From assembly GCA_016713565.1 (NCBI GenBank), contig JADJOX010000007.1, positions 1 through 64,000 of the forward strand: 64,000 nucleotides of DNA. Reading direction: 5' to 3'. Position numbers and translations under genes: made by a program. A model generated the notes under the pieces. That model ran no database searches. It was not told the DNA's origin and saw nothing but the letters and a program-made list of their open reading frames with translations. The DNA comes from Ignavibacteriota bacterium (GTDB lineage Bacteria > Bacteroidota > Ignavibacteria > Ignavibacteriales > Melioribacteraceae). Position 1 is the stretch's first letter. Every line of letters begins with the position of its first letter. This document shows, in pieces, positions 55,996-64,000 of this stretch.

Positions 55996-57672
55996 TTAGA
56001 TTTTTAATATTGCGCCGGTATTAGCAGAAGTTACTAATTTAGTATACCTTGCTAAAAATCCTTTTTTAATTTTGGGTTCAAACTTAGTTAAATTTTGTAA
56101 TCTATTATTTATTTCCTCTTCACTCAAAAGTACTTCTAATTTCTTATTAGGTATATCAATTGAAATAATATCTCCGTTTTTAACAATTGCGATAACTCCG
56201 CCTTCGGCAGCTTCCGGCGAAACGTGTCCGATACAAGCACCTCTTGTTCCTCCTGAAAATCTTCCGTCAGTAATCAAAGCTACTTTGCTTCCTAAACCCA
56301 TTCCCATTATAGCACTTGTTGGTGCGAGCATTTCAGGCATTCCGGGTCCACCTTTAGGTCCTTCAAATCTGATTACAACTACGTCGCCCGCTTTTACTGA
56401 ATTATTTTTTATTCCTTCTAATGCATCATCTTGACTTTCAAAAATCACAGCCGGACCTTTATGTACTAGCATTTCTTTATCAACGGCTGCAGTTTTAACA
56501 ATAGCTCCGTCTTTTGCCAAATTTCCAAACAGCACTGTTAAACCGCCGGTTTTTGAATATGCATTATCTAAGGTTCTAATTACTTCATTATTTAAAATTT
56601 TAGATTCATTAACATTTTCTAATAATGTTTTTCCAGTTACTGTAATTACATCATTTGAAATTAATTTTTTGTCTTTGGAAAGCTCATTAATGATTGCGGA
56701 AATCCCACCGGCATATTCTACATCTTCAATATGAATATCAGGTCGGGCCGGACTAACTTTACAAATATTCGGAGTATTTTCCGAAATTTTATTTATTTCA
56801 TTAAGGTCAATTTCAATTCCGGCTTCATTGGCAATTGCCAAGGTGTGCAAAATAGTATTGGTACTTCCACCCATTGCAACATCCAATGTGATCGCATTTC
56901 TTATAGAATTGTTAGTTATAATATCTAAAGGTTTAATATCCTTTTCAATAAGCATAAAAATTTGTTTTGCCGCTTTTTCTGCCAATTTTTTTCGTCCTTC
57001 GTCAATGGCTAAAATTGTTCCGTTGCCAGGAAGCGCAATACCAATAGCTTCCATAAGACAATTCATGGAATTTGCGGTAAACATTCCCGAACAAGATCCG
57101 CATGTTGGACAGCTTACATCTTCCAATTCTTTTAATTCAGCATCTCCTATTTCGCCTGATTGATATTTTCCAACGCCTTCGAATACCGTTATCAAGTCAC
57201 TTGATTTTCCGTTTGACAATTTACCGGCTTTCATTGGCCCGCCGGAAATAAAAATTGTTGGAACGTTAACTCTGACGGCACCCATTAACATTCCGGGTAC
57301 AATTTTATCGCAATTCGGAATGCAGATCATTCCATCCAATCTATGAGCTTCAACTACTGTTTCGACAGAGTCGGCTATTATTTCCCTGCTTGCGAGCGAA
57401 TAGCGCATTCCAATGTGACCCATCGCAATTCCATCATCAACGCCAATCGTATTAAATTCAAATGGAACGCCGCCGAATTTTCTTACCGCATCTTTTATTA
57501 CCTTTCCGAACTCTTGAAGGTGAACATGACCTGGAATTAAATCTATGTAAGAATTACATATACCGATAAAAGGTTTATTAAAATCTTCATCACTTTTAAT
57601 AACGCCTGTAGCTTTTAATAAACTTCTGTGGGGAGCTTTATCATAACCTTTTTTAATTGTATCTGATCTCAC
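55996..57672 (-). CDS. ilvD: Dihydroxy-acid dehydratase
   Basis: A 558-residue iron-sulfur dehydratase that forms the 2-oxoacids for valine and isoleucine. The cluster cysteines lie in CNSYIDLIPGH, PNCDKIVPGMLMG and CPTCGSCSGMFTANSMNC. The closing DGRFSGGTRGACIGHVSPEAA is also typical. The start is GTG at 57672, since the overlapping ATG two bases upstream is followed at once by a stop. GAGGT lies very close before it. It is the first structural gene of the operon, downstream of the leader peptide and hairpin. Confidence 0.95.
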   Translation of the reverse strand: MRSDTIKKGYDKAPHRSLLKATGVIKSDEDFNKPFIGICNSYIDLIPGHVHLQEFGKVIKDAVRKFGGVPFEFNTIGVDDGIAMGHIGMRYSLASREIIADSVETVVEAHRLDGMICIPNCDKIVPGMLMGAVRVNVPTIFISGGPMKAGKLSNGKSSDLITVFEGVGKYQSGEIGDAELKELEDVSCPTCGSCSGMFTANSMNCLMEAIGIALPGNGTILAIDEGRKKLAEKAAKQIFMLIEKDIKPLDIITNNSIRNAITLDVAMGGSTNTILHTLAIANEAGIEIDLNEINKISENTPNICKVSPARPDIHIEDVEYAGGISAIINELSKDKKLISNDVITVTGKTLLENVNESKILNNEVIRTLDNAYSKTGGLTVLFGNLAKDGAIVKTAAVDKEMLVHKGPAVIFESQDDALEGIKNNSVKAGDVVVIRFEGPKGGPGMPEMLAPTSAIMGMGLGSKVALITDGRFSGGTRGACIGHVSPEAAEGGVIAIVKNGDIISIDIPNKKLEVLLSEEEINNRLQNLTKFEPKIKKGFLARYTKLVTSANTGAILKI

Positions 57673-57711
57673 ATTACCTCAAAAAAATATACCAATCTAA
57701 CACCTCTTTTT

Positions 57712-57760
57712 AAGGTCATTCCAAAATTAATTAAAGGATTTTATTTCCGGGAATGACCTT
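57712..57760 (-). promoter_or_regulatory. Inverted repeat in the ilv leader (attenuator candidate)
   Basis: AAGGTCATTCC and GGAATGACCTT form a perfect 11-bp stem with a 27-base loop. On the minus strand it starts 5 bases after the leader-peptide stop, 88 bases before ilvD. Its 3' arm ends ACCTT, which can alternatively pair with GAGGT a few bases later to make a small competing hairpin. A short T-run (TATTTTTTT) lies at 57681-57690. No classical strong terminator is evident. Confidence 0.5.
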
Positions 57761-57765
57761 TTATT

Positions 57766-57912
57766 CTAGCCAATAATAATGAGGCTGAGAATAAGGTTAA
57801 TTCCAAGAATCACGATGATGCTAATTGGTAGGTTAATAAAAATATCGATATCAACGTTATTGTTTAACGCGATTGATTTACAGCTTGTAATATTTTTTTT
57901 CAAGTAACTCAT
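57766..57912 (-). CDS. Putative Ile/Leu/Val-rich leader peptide of the ilv operon
   Basis: A 48-codon reading frame starting at the ATG at 57912, only about 7 bases after the transcription start predicted from the promoter at 57926-57954. A longer in-frame start at 57954 would lie in the -35 element, so it is not used. The first half is mixed (MSYLKKNITSCKSIALNN). The last 29 residues contain 12 Ile, 5 Leu and 2 Val, including INLPISIIVILGINLILSL and then IIIG before the TAG stop. All five Leu codons in that part are CTN types and ATC and GTG occur, unlike the TTA/ATT habit of neighbouring genes. It resembles the leader peptides of ilv operons, where ribosome stalling senses charged tRNA. A short membrane peptide is the alternative reading. 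Confidence 0.6.
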   Translation of the reverse strand: MSYLKKNITSCKSIALNNNVDIDIFINLPISIIVILGINLILSLIIIG

Positions 57913-57925
57913 AATATTAACAGTA

Positions 57926-57954
57926 ATTATATCAGTAAATTTTTTTTTTGTCAA
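57926..57954 (-). promoter_or_regulatory. Consensus promoter of the branched-chain amino acid operon
   Basis: On the minus strand TTGACA (57954-57949) and TATAAT (57931-57926) are separated by exactly 17 bases, a perfect sigma-70 consensus. The spacer contains an A-tract of nine. Transcription should start near 57919 and cover the leader peptide and then ilvD to cimA. Confidence 0.88.
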
Positions 57955-58057
57955 GTATAAAAAACTTTATATATTATTTATTTTTATAATTAGTCAGAAT
58001 TTTTAAGGTAATATTCGTAGTTTTAAATAATTATTCATTTCTGTATTTGGAGGTTGA

Positions 58058-59407
58058 GTGACTGATATAAATAAATTAAACGGCTGGAGTTTTCCTAAGG
58101 AATTTTGGTTAGCTAATTTTATGGAACTTCTTGAAAGAGCCGCTTACTATGGTTTTTTTATTATTATAACATTATACTTGACAAATATTATTGGATTTAC
58201 TGACATTGAAACCGGAATAATTGCCGGAATTTTCGGAGCTTTAATTTATTTTTTCCCTCCCTTTACAGGCGCAATTAGCGATAAAATTGGTTTTAAAAAT
58301 GGATTGATACTGGCTTTTGTATTTTTAACTGTAGGATATTTTTTCTTAGGCATATTTCACTCAAAATTTCTTGTCGTTGTTTTTCTATTGATAGTTGTTG
58401 TAGGTGCATCATTTATTAAACCTTTAATAACCGGAACAGTAGCAAAAACCACAAATGCCGAAAACAAGGCAAGAGGTTTTTCTTTATTTTATTGGATTGT
58501 GAATATTGGCGCTTTCGGCGGCAAGACCGTTGTTCCTTCCATCAGACAAGGAATTGGCTTGGAATATGTAAACTTCTTTTCCGCGGGAATGTCTTTTATT
58601 GCATTATTATTCGCGATTTTTATTTTTAAAATAGATGAAAATAGAATTGAAAAATCTAAATCATTCTCTGAAATTTTAAAGTCGCTGAAGGCAATTTTAA
58701 TGACTCCAAGATTAATATTATTAATTCTTATCGTTTCCGGTTTTTGGTTAATTCAACATCAGTTGTATGCAACAATGCCAAAATATGTTATCCGACTTTT
58801 AGGCGAACAAGCAAAACCCGAATGGCTGGCTAATGTTAATCCTTTAGTTGTTGTACTTTTTGTTGTATTTATAACTCAATTATTTAAAAAATATAAAGCA
58901 GTTTCTGTAATGCTAATTGGAATGATAATTATGCCGTTTTCGGCATTGGCAATGGCTTCAAGTCAGACATTGGAATCTATTACCGGAAATTCGATAAATA
59001 TTCTCGGACTGTTTACAATGCATCCTTTAACTGTTATGATGATCATTGGTATAGGAATTCAAGGTATTGCAGAATGTTTTATATCTCCCAGATTTTTAGA
59101 ATATTTTGCGCTTCAAGCACCCGAAGGCGAAGAAGGAACTTACATGGGTTTTAGTCATTTGCATTCTTTCTTTTCTTACTTAATTGGGTTTTTTCTTTCA
59201 GGATTTTTGTTGGATGCTTATTGTCCGGACCCTTCGACTTTACCAATTGGAATATCTGAAGCAGAAAAAATGGCAATTTATGCCAACGCTCATGTTTTGT
59301 GGTATTACTTTGTTGGAATTGCATCAATTGCCGCAATAGCTTTATTTATATTTAGATACGTAACAAATAAAATTGATTCATCTACCGAAAATGCGGCTGT
59401 TAATTAA
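58058..59407 (+). CDS. POT/MFS-type transporter
   Basis: A 449-residue membrane protein with about twelve hydrophobic segments. The first helix, FMELLERAAYYGFFIIITLYL, resembles the ExxER region of proton-dependent oligopeptide transporters. The loop GAISDKIGFKNGL is an MFS motif A. The helices after SLFYWIVNIGAFGG fit the same family. The start is GTG at 58058, directly behind a very strong GGAGGT sequence. The substrate is unknown: peptides are one possibility, and some related proteins carry other solutes. It is divergent from the ilv operon, whose promoter is about 100 bases away. Confidence 0.75.
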   Translation: MTDINKLNGWSFPKEFWLANFMELLERAAYYGFFIIITLYLTNIIGFTDIETGIIAGIFGALIYFFPPFTGAISDKIGFKNGLILAFVFLTVGYFFLGIFHSKFLVVVFLLIVVVGASFIKPLITGTVAKTTNAENKARGFSLFYWIVNIGAFGGKTVVPSIRQGIGLEYVNFFSAGMSFIALLFAIFIFKIDENRIEKSKSFSEILKSLKAILMTPRLILLILIVSGFWLIQHQLYATMPKYVIRLLGEQAKPEWLANVNPLVVVLFVVFITQLFKKYKAVSVMLIGMIIMPFSALAMASSQTLESITGNSINILGLFTMHPLTVMMIIGIGIQGIAECFISPRFLEYFALQAPEGEEGTYMGFSHLHSFFSYLIGFFLSGFLLDAYCPDPSTLPIGISEAEKMAIYANAHVLWYYFVGIASIAAIALFIFRYVTNKIDSSTENAAVN

Positions 59408-60034
59408 TTGGAAACTAATATTATTATTTTGTTTTTCGTAATATCTGCGATTCATATTTTTACAGATTATAAGTTTCCTAATGCTGTTTATTTTACGAAG
59501 CCACTGCCATTGCTGTTTATAATTTTTTATTGCCTGCTTTCAAAAGATCTGTTCCAATCAAATAAGTTATTTATTTTTTTAGGATTTATTTTTTCTTTAG
59601 CAGGCGATTTACTTTTAATAAATAAAAAGTATTTCTATTTCGGTTTAATATCTTTTTTAATAACACATTTATTTTTTATTACTTACTTGCTGCTACAGTT
59701 TCATCCGCATTTTAACATAATTATTTTTTTCATTATTGTTTTTGCCTTTATTATGTTCTACCGACAAATAATAAACAGAGTCCAAACAAAAAAGAATTAT
59801 TTAATTCTTTATGGGATTATACTTTTTAGCTTACTTTGGCAATCACTTGAGCAAATAAATTTTTATAAAAACAGTTCATCTTTAATCTTTGCAAGTGGAA
59901 TACTTTTATTTGTAATATCAGACATTCTTATAGCATTTAATAAATTCATAACAAAATTCCAATCAGCTCAATTTTTGATATTATCAACTTATTTTTTGGC
60001 CCAATTTTTAATTTTAATTTCAACATTTGAATAA
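59408..60034 (+). CDS. YhhN family membrane protein (lysoplasmalogenase-like)
   Basis: A 208-residue protein with about eight hydrophobic segments. The pattern of TKPLPLLFIIFYC, FIFSLAGDLLLI, GLISFLITHLFFITYL and SDILIAFNKF matches the YhhN/TMEM86 family, whose animal members hydrolyse lysoplasmalogen. The conserved Asp residues (SLAGD and SDILIA) are present. The start is TTG, one base after the stop of the transporter gene, so the two are probably coupled. The function in bacteria of this kind is not well established. Confidence 0.75.
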   Translation: METNIIILFFVISAIHIFTDYKFPNAVYFTKPLPLLFIIFYCLLSKDLFQSNKLFIFLGFIFSLAGDLLLINKKYFYFGLISFLITHLFFITYLLLQFHPHFNIIIFFIIVFAFIMFYRQIINRVQTKKNYLILYGIILFSLLWQSLEQINFYKNSSSLIFASGILLFVISDILIAFNKFITKFQSAQFLILSTYFLAQFLILISTFE

Positions 60035-60112
60035 AATTTAATTTATAGTCATAAAGTTTTTATACTAACTTCCGATAATAAGATAGTTTATTCTATTTAT
60101 TAAGGGGGACAA

Positions 60113-60523
60113 ATGAACTTAGAGGATTTAAATTCTCGAATCTCACAAATTATTAATCTATACAATTGCGCATTAGCCGACGGTAAATTTGCGGACAGTG
60201 AAAAAAAACTGCTTATTGAAATTGCAAAAAGATTTGAGATTGATTTAAATTCAATATACCGTATTATATTTTCAGAAAATGAATTTCATCTAGAACTTCC
60301 CAAAACACGCGAAGAAAAAATGCAGCATATAATTGATTTAGTTTTTATGATGATGATAGACTGCAAAATTACTAACAACGAAAAAGATTTTTGTAAAAGT
60401 ATTGTTTTAAAACTTGGTTATTCGGTTAGAACAATTGATTATCTTATTTCAAAAATTCTCAAAGATATAAAAGTTAATGTCGATGGAGAAAATTTTGAAT
60501 TCGACGAAAAAGTCTATGTATAG
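60113..60523 (+). CDS. TerB-like protein
   Basis: A 136-residue, probably all-helical cytoplasmic protein. Two segments follow the TerB pattern of a helix, an acidic turn and a Glu: CALADGKFADSEKKLLIEIA and MMIDCKITNNEKDFCKSIV. TerB domains occur in tellurite-resistance and phage-related systems, but also as stand-alone proteins of unknown role. There are no other ter genes nearby, so resistance is not implied. A very good ribosome binding site, AGGGGGA, precedes the ATG. It converges with the TPR protein, 20 bases away. Confidence 0.7.
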   Translation: MNLEDLNSRISQIINLYNCALADGKFADSEKKLLIEIAKRFEIDLNSIYRIIFSENEFHLELPKTREEKMQHIIDLVFMMMIDCKITNNEKDFCKSIVLKLGYSVRTIDYLISKILKDIKVNVDGENFEFDEKVYV

Positions 60524-60543
60524 TTTAATGAAATAACAACGAA

Positions 60544-61206
60544 TTAAACTAATTGACTATTAATTTTTTCGAGTAATTTAGAAGATTTGTTATAACCAAG
60601 CGAAAGTGATGTTTTTAGATCCAATCTTGCACCTTCAAAATCTTCTAATTTCAATTTAATTTCACCGCGTTTATAATACGCAACTGTATATTTATTATTA
60701 TACTTTAATGCGTTATTTAAATCGTCAAGAGCGCCGGATAAATCATTATAAAGCTCCTTAATTTCAGCGCGCATAAAATAAGCAGTTGAATTTTGCGGAT
60801 TCGCTTTCAGAACTTTATCATAATCAGAAATCGAGCCCTTATAATCATCGTACTTATTAGAATTAATAATGCTGTTAACATTTACATTTCTTGAGTTAAT
60901 CAAATAATCTGTTTCAAGATTATTTTGTTCAATTACTTGATAAGCTCTCGTATCGCCGTGACTTGCTGCAATCTTCAAATCTTCAAGCGCTGCTTTTCTA
61001 TTCTGAGTTTTCAGTTGAGCAATTCCTCGTTCATAATATGCTGAAGCATCATTCGGATTCAAGGCAATTTTTACTGTAAAATGTTTTATTCGTGCTTGGT
61101 AATCTCCGTATTTCACTTTTTCGGTTGCTAACGATTTTTTAACAATGTAAAAAATAATTGCAATAAAAGCGAAACCACTAAGAGAATATATCCAAATCTC
61201 CCCCAT
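60544..61206 (-). CDS. TPR-repeat protein with N-terminal membrane anchor
   Basis: A 220-residue protein. A single hydrophobic helix covers residues 5-23 (IYSLSGFAFIAIIFYIVKKS). At least three tetratricopeptide units follow: NPNDASAYYERGIAQL, NPQNSTAYFMRAEIKEL and NNKYTVAYYKRGEIKL. These bind protein partners. A ribosome binding site, AAGGAA, precedes the start. The role is unknown. It lies downstream of galK on the same strand but after a 111-base gap, so it may have its own promoter. Confidence 0.72.
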   Translation of the reverse strand: MGEIWIYSLSGFAFIAIIFYIVKKSLATEKVKYGDYQARIKHFTVKIALNPNDASAYYERGIAQLKTQNRKAALEDLKIAASHGDTRAYQVIEQNNLETDYLINSRNVNVNSIINSNKYDDYKGSISDYDKVLKANPQNSTAYFMRAEIKELYNDLSGALDDLNNALKYNNKYTVAYYKRGEIKLKLEDFEGARLDLKTSLSLGYNKSSKLLEKINSQLV

Positions 61207-61317
61207 TTGGTAATTCCTTAAATTATAACATGTAATAATCGATTTGGATTTTTTTTTATTTAATTTGATTTAAATTTCAAGGCTTAATATTCAACAGAAT
61301 TATTTGTCAATTCTTAT

Positions 61318-62595
61318 TTAAAAATTTAATACGAATGAACCTGATTGTCTTATGCTCAACACTGAAACTGAATTTTTGCCGAATATTTTTTCTATTATCT
61401 TGATATAATCCTCAACATATTTATTTGGAATAAATACCTGAATTGTACCTGCGAAACCACCTCCATGAATACGACATGCGCCTTCATTTACATCCATTAA
61501 AAAATTTTCTGTAATTGCCAAGGCTAAGGAAAGAGGCTGTTCGTTTACATTTTTTGATGAATAAACATTTTGTAAATATTTATATGATGAATTTCCGGAG
61601 TTTTTAACAAGGTCAATAAATTTGCGGAAATCTTTTTTAATTAGAGCATTTACTTGTTCTTCAACTCTCAAATTTTCTTGTAAGAAATGAATCACCCTAA
61701 GAATTGCTCTATCGGAAAACTTTTGCCTAAGTTCGTAAATTGATTTTAGAACTTCCTCATAATTCAATTCAGCACATTTCACTTTTCCAAAATAATTTGC
61801 AATCTGCTTCATTTCAAATGGAATTGCGGCATACTCATCCGTTAAATTTTGGTGAGTTCCACCAGTATCAACAACCAGCAATTTGTAATCAAATTCTTCT
61901 AAATCAAATGCAATGTTTACTATTTTTGGATTTTCGTTATCTTTAAAATCAATTGTTACAATTCCGCCGGATGCACAGGCAACTTGATCCATCAATCCGC
62001 ATGGTTTTCCAAAATATTCGTTTTCGGCAAACTGACCTATTTTTGAAATAACTTCGGGTGATATAGTATTATCATTATATAAAAAATTTATAACCGACCC
62101 AATGGCAACTTCAACCGAAGCTGAAGAGCTAAGTCCTGAACCTTGAATAACATCGCTGACCAAATATCCGCTAAATCCGCCAACCTTAAATCCATTTTTT
62201 TTAAAACCAGAAAGTATACCCCTTATAATTGATTTTGTGGTTCCTTTTTCTTCTTCTTTAATTTCCAGATCAGAGATATCAACAATAAATGTTTCATTGT
62301 ATTTATCTGATTTCAGTTTAATATAATTTTCTTCTCCGGAAAACATAATTAACGTATCTAAATTTATACTTGCAGCAATCACTTTTCCGCCGTTGTGGTC
62401 TGTATGATTACCGCTTAGTTCTGTTCTGCCGGGTGTACTTAAAATCCAAGTTTTTTCAGAGACATTAAAATTCTCGTAATAATTCCGAATCAATGACGCA
62501 TATCTTTTTTTCTGATTGTCAATCACATTTTCATCATTCCCGTAAATGGTTTTAAAGTTTTTTTCAATATCAGTAATAGTCAATTTTGTTTTCAT
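61318..62595 (-). CDS. galK: Galactokinase family protein
   Basis: A 425-residue GHMP kinase. The N-terminal galactose-binding signature is TPGRTELSGNHTDHNGGKV near residue 54. The classical enzyme has GEHTDY here, so the Glu is Asn and the Tyr is His. The ATP loop is VIQGSGLSSSASVEVAIG at about residue 148. The third GHMP motif is ACRIHGGGFAGTIQVF near the C-terminus. It should phosphorylate galactose at C1 in the Leloir pathway, supported by the galT gene 12 bases upstream. The changed signature is found in a known galactokinase subfamily, but substrate preference could differ. Confidence 0.85.
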   Translation of the reverse strand: MKTKLTITDIEKNFKTIYGNDENVIDNQKKRYASLIRNYYENFNVSEKTWILSTPGRTELSGNHTDHNGGKVIAASINLDTLIMFSGEENYIKLKSDKYNETFIVDISDLEIKEEEKGTTKSIIRGILSGFKKNGFKVGGFSGYLVSDVIQGSGLSSSASVEVAIGSVINFLYNDNTISPEVISKIGQFAENEYFGKPCGLMDQVACASGGIVTIDFKDNENPKIVNIAFDLEEFDYKLLVVDTGGTHQNLTDEYAAIPFEMKQIANYFGKVKCAELNYEEVLKSIYELRQKFSDRAILRVIHFLQENLRVEEQVNALIKKDFRKFIDLVKNSGNSSYKYLQNVYSSKNVNEQPLSLALAITENFLMDVNEGACRIHGGGFAGTIQVFIPNKYVEDYIKIIEKIFGKNSVSVLSIRQSGSFVLNF

Positions 62596-62607
62596 ATTTA
62601 TTTGATT

Positions 62608-63621
62608 TTAATTTCTAATTAGTTTTTTTAAAATTTCGGCAGCCGTTTCCGCTGTGATATCTCTTTGCGGATTTGCGAGCATTTCATATCCAACCATAAA
62701 TTTTTTTATAGTTGCCGACCTCAATAAAGGCGGAAAAAAATGCATGTGAAAATGCCATTCGGGATGAAGTTTTCCATCAGTGGGAGCTTGATGAATTCCT
62801 GCCGAATAGGGAAATGAAACATTGAAAATTTTATCATAAGCAGTTGATAAAATTTTAATCACTTCTGCATAATCTTTTATAGATTTTTGATCAAATTGTA
62901 AGATATTATTCAAAGGAAGTTTAGAGATTATCATTGATTCAAAAGGCCAAACCGCCCAAAATGGTATTAGAACAGTAAATCTTTCATTTTCAAAAATGAT
63001 TCTCTCGTTTTTTTCATTTTCAAGTTTAAGATAATCACTTAAAATAGTTGAATTATGTGCGTCGAAATATTTCTGAAAATTTATTTGCTCTTTAAGCGGT
63101 TCCATTGGTATTGAATGCTGTGCCCAAATTTGACCGTGTGGATGTGGATTGCTTGCGCCCATTATTGCGCCTTTATTTTCAAAAATCTGAACATAGTTAA
63201 TTTCTTTCATACTTCCGATTTTATCATATTCATTCTGCCAGGTTATAATTACGTTTTCAATTTCCTCGAGTGATAATTCAGTAAGGGTTAAATTATGTTT
63301 TGGAGAGAAACAAATTACTTTACATATGCCTTCTTCTGATTCAGCTTTTATTAAATTATTCTCATCGATTGAAAATTTTTCAACATTTAATTTTAACGAA
63401 CTATAATCATTTACAAAAATATATGTGCTTTTATAGTCGGGATTTTTTTCTCCATTTGCTCTAATATTATTTGGACACAAATAACATTGCGGATCGTACT
63501 CAGGTTTTACTGTTTTGAATTCAACTTCATTCTGTCCCTGCCATGGTCTTTGTGTTCTGTTTGGTGAAACCAAAATCCATTCATTTGTTAAAGCGTTGAA
63601 TCTTCTATGAGTATTATTCAT
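62608..63621 (-). CDS. galT: Galactose-1-phosphate uridylyltransferase
   Basis: A 337-residue enzyme of the HIT superfamily that exchanges UMP between UDP-glucose and galactose 1-phosphate. The zinc cysteines lie in CYLCPNN (C46 and C49). The active site NPHPHGQIWAQ holds the nucleophile His162. A late segment, HPEWHFHMHFFPPLLRS, has the remaining conserved His residues. It begins 5 bases after a partial gene at the right edge and is followed by galK, so the three form an operon. galE is not in the window. Confidence 0.93.
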   Translation of the reverse strand: MNNTHRRFNALTNEWILVSPNRTQRPWQGQNEVEFKTVKPEYDPQCYLCPNNIRANGEKNPDYKSTYIFVNDYSSLKLNVEKFSIDENNLIKAESEEGICKVICFSPKHNLTLTELSLEEIENVIITWQNEYDKIGSMKEINYVQIFENKGAIMGASNPHPHGQIWAQHSIPMEPLKEQINFQKYFDAHNSTILSDYLKLENEKNERIIFENERFTVLIPFWAVWPFESMIISKLPLNNILQFDQKSIKDYAEVIKILSTAYDKIFNVSFPYSAGIHQAPTDGKLHPEWHFHMHFFPPLLRSATIKKFMVGYEMLANPQRDITAETAAEILKKLIRN

Positions 63622-63626
63622 ATTTT

Positions 63627-64000
63627 TTATTCTTTTTCATTAATATTTTTATTTGGAGCAAAAAATTTAACAAATTTTTCGCCGTTCCAGAATTCAATTT
63701 TATTCATAATAATTTTTCTAAACTCAAAAGTATCAGTCAACGGATATTTTAGTTTTCCATTTTTGACCAGCCTGTCTCTATCAACGCTCGCATTATCTCC
63801 AATTAATATGTGTGTCGGGGTTAGATTTTTATTGAATTCTACTCCGTACCAAAATTTATTTTTGTAAATATCATTGCTGCCTTCGTTAATTGTAACTCTT
63901 ATTTTATTCCCTTCAATAAGCGGTTCATGCGAAACCGCGTTATACTTATCAAAATATAATTTTCCTATATCGGTTAAGGGAAATAAAATGTAATTATTAA
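63627..64000 (-). CDS. Partial gene of unknown function upstream of galT
   Basis: A minus-strand reading frame open from the right edge to a stop at 63627-63629, about 124 codons without an internal stop. It is the C-terminal part of a larger protein; the start lies outside the window. Segments such as FPLTDIGKLYFDKYNAVSHE, FWYGVEFNKNLTPTHILIG and DTFEFRKIIMNKIEFWNGE look like globular beta-rich sequence. No family was recognised. It ends 5 bases before the galT start, so it belongs to the galactose operon. Confidence 0.65.
   Translation of the reverse strand, partial: NNYILFPLTDIGKLYFDKYNAVSHEPLIEGNKIRVTINEGSNDIYKNKFWYGVEFNKNLTPTHILIGDNASVDRDRLVKNGKLKYPLTDTFEFRKIIMNKIEFWNGEKFVKFFAPNKNINEKE

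Noticed and set aside
57712..57760. Plus-strand terminator in front of the transporter
   Set aside because: The inverted repeat is followed by TTTTATT on the plus strand, but no plus-strand gene ends before it. The minus-strand leader explains it better.
60113..60523. Tellurite-resistance or phage-defence locus around the TerB-like protein
   Set aside because: No other ter, vWA or defence genes are nearby; a single TerB domain is not enough evidence.

Overview
The window is a strongly AT-rich chromosomal segment from a Gram-negative bacterium of the Bacteroidota/Chlorobiota assemblage, most probably the class Ignavibacteria. The best lineage marker is the secreted protein at 31765-33717, which ends in a type IX secretion (T9SS) sorting domain carrying the NQNFPNPFNP motif common in Ignavibacteria. 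The DUF3417-type glucan phosphorylase and the Wza/Wzc envelope genes also fit. This is inference from motifs; there is no rRNA in the window.

Region 1 (1-8266, minus strand) is a nucleotide-sugar and polysaccharide operon. Its promoter-proximal genes are intact: a WlbC/WbpE aminotransferase, a UDP-GlcNAc 2-epimerase, a WlbA oxidase and a WbpD/WlbB acetyltransferase, which is the UDP-2,3-diacetamido-uronic acid pathway. Its distal part, about 3.5 kb, has decayed into pseudogenes of an epimerase, a Wzx flippase and a Wzy/O-antigen ligase.

Region 2 (8576-29443, almost all plus strand) is a large, intact exopolysaccharide or capsule locus. It holds three family 2 glycosyltransferases, two paralogous FAD oxidoreductases, an AsnB-type amidotransferase next to an over-long UDP-sugar dehydrogenase, and a deacetylase. 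The export and assembly genes are Wza, Wzc-like co-polymerase/kinase, a membrane glycosyltransferase-like protein, Wzx and Wzy. A DUF354 protein overlaps a conserved but uncharacterised toroid-like protein. Region 3 (29475-36379, minus) has two tandem secreted polysaccharide deacetylases, a second UDP-GlcNAc 2-epimerase and a WbpA-type dehydrogenase. The dehydrogenase supplies the first step of the pathway in region 1.

Region 4 (36478-46343) is housekeeping: glgP, then plsY-degQ-purB-bcp as an overlapping plus-strand operon. After these come groES-groL with a textbook CIRCE operator and terminator, a Crp/Fnr regulator and a WG-repeat protein. Region 5 (46504-57954, minus) is a complete branched-chain amino acid operon, ilvD-ilvB-ilvN-ilvC-leuB-leuA-leuC-leuD-cimA, fed by citramalate synthase. 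In front of it lie a perfect TTGACA-N17-TATAAT promoter, a 48-codon reading frame very rich in Ile, Leu and Val, and an 11-bp inverted repeat: a probable leader-peptide attenuator, and the most interesting regulatory signal in the window. Region 6 (58058-64000) holds a POT/MFS transporter, a YhhN-type membrane protein, a TerB-like protein, a TPR protein and galactose genes galT-galK, with a partial gene running off the right edge.

No tRNA, rRNA, CRISPR array or transposase was recognised.
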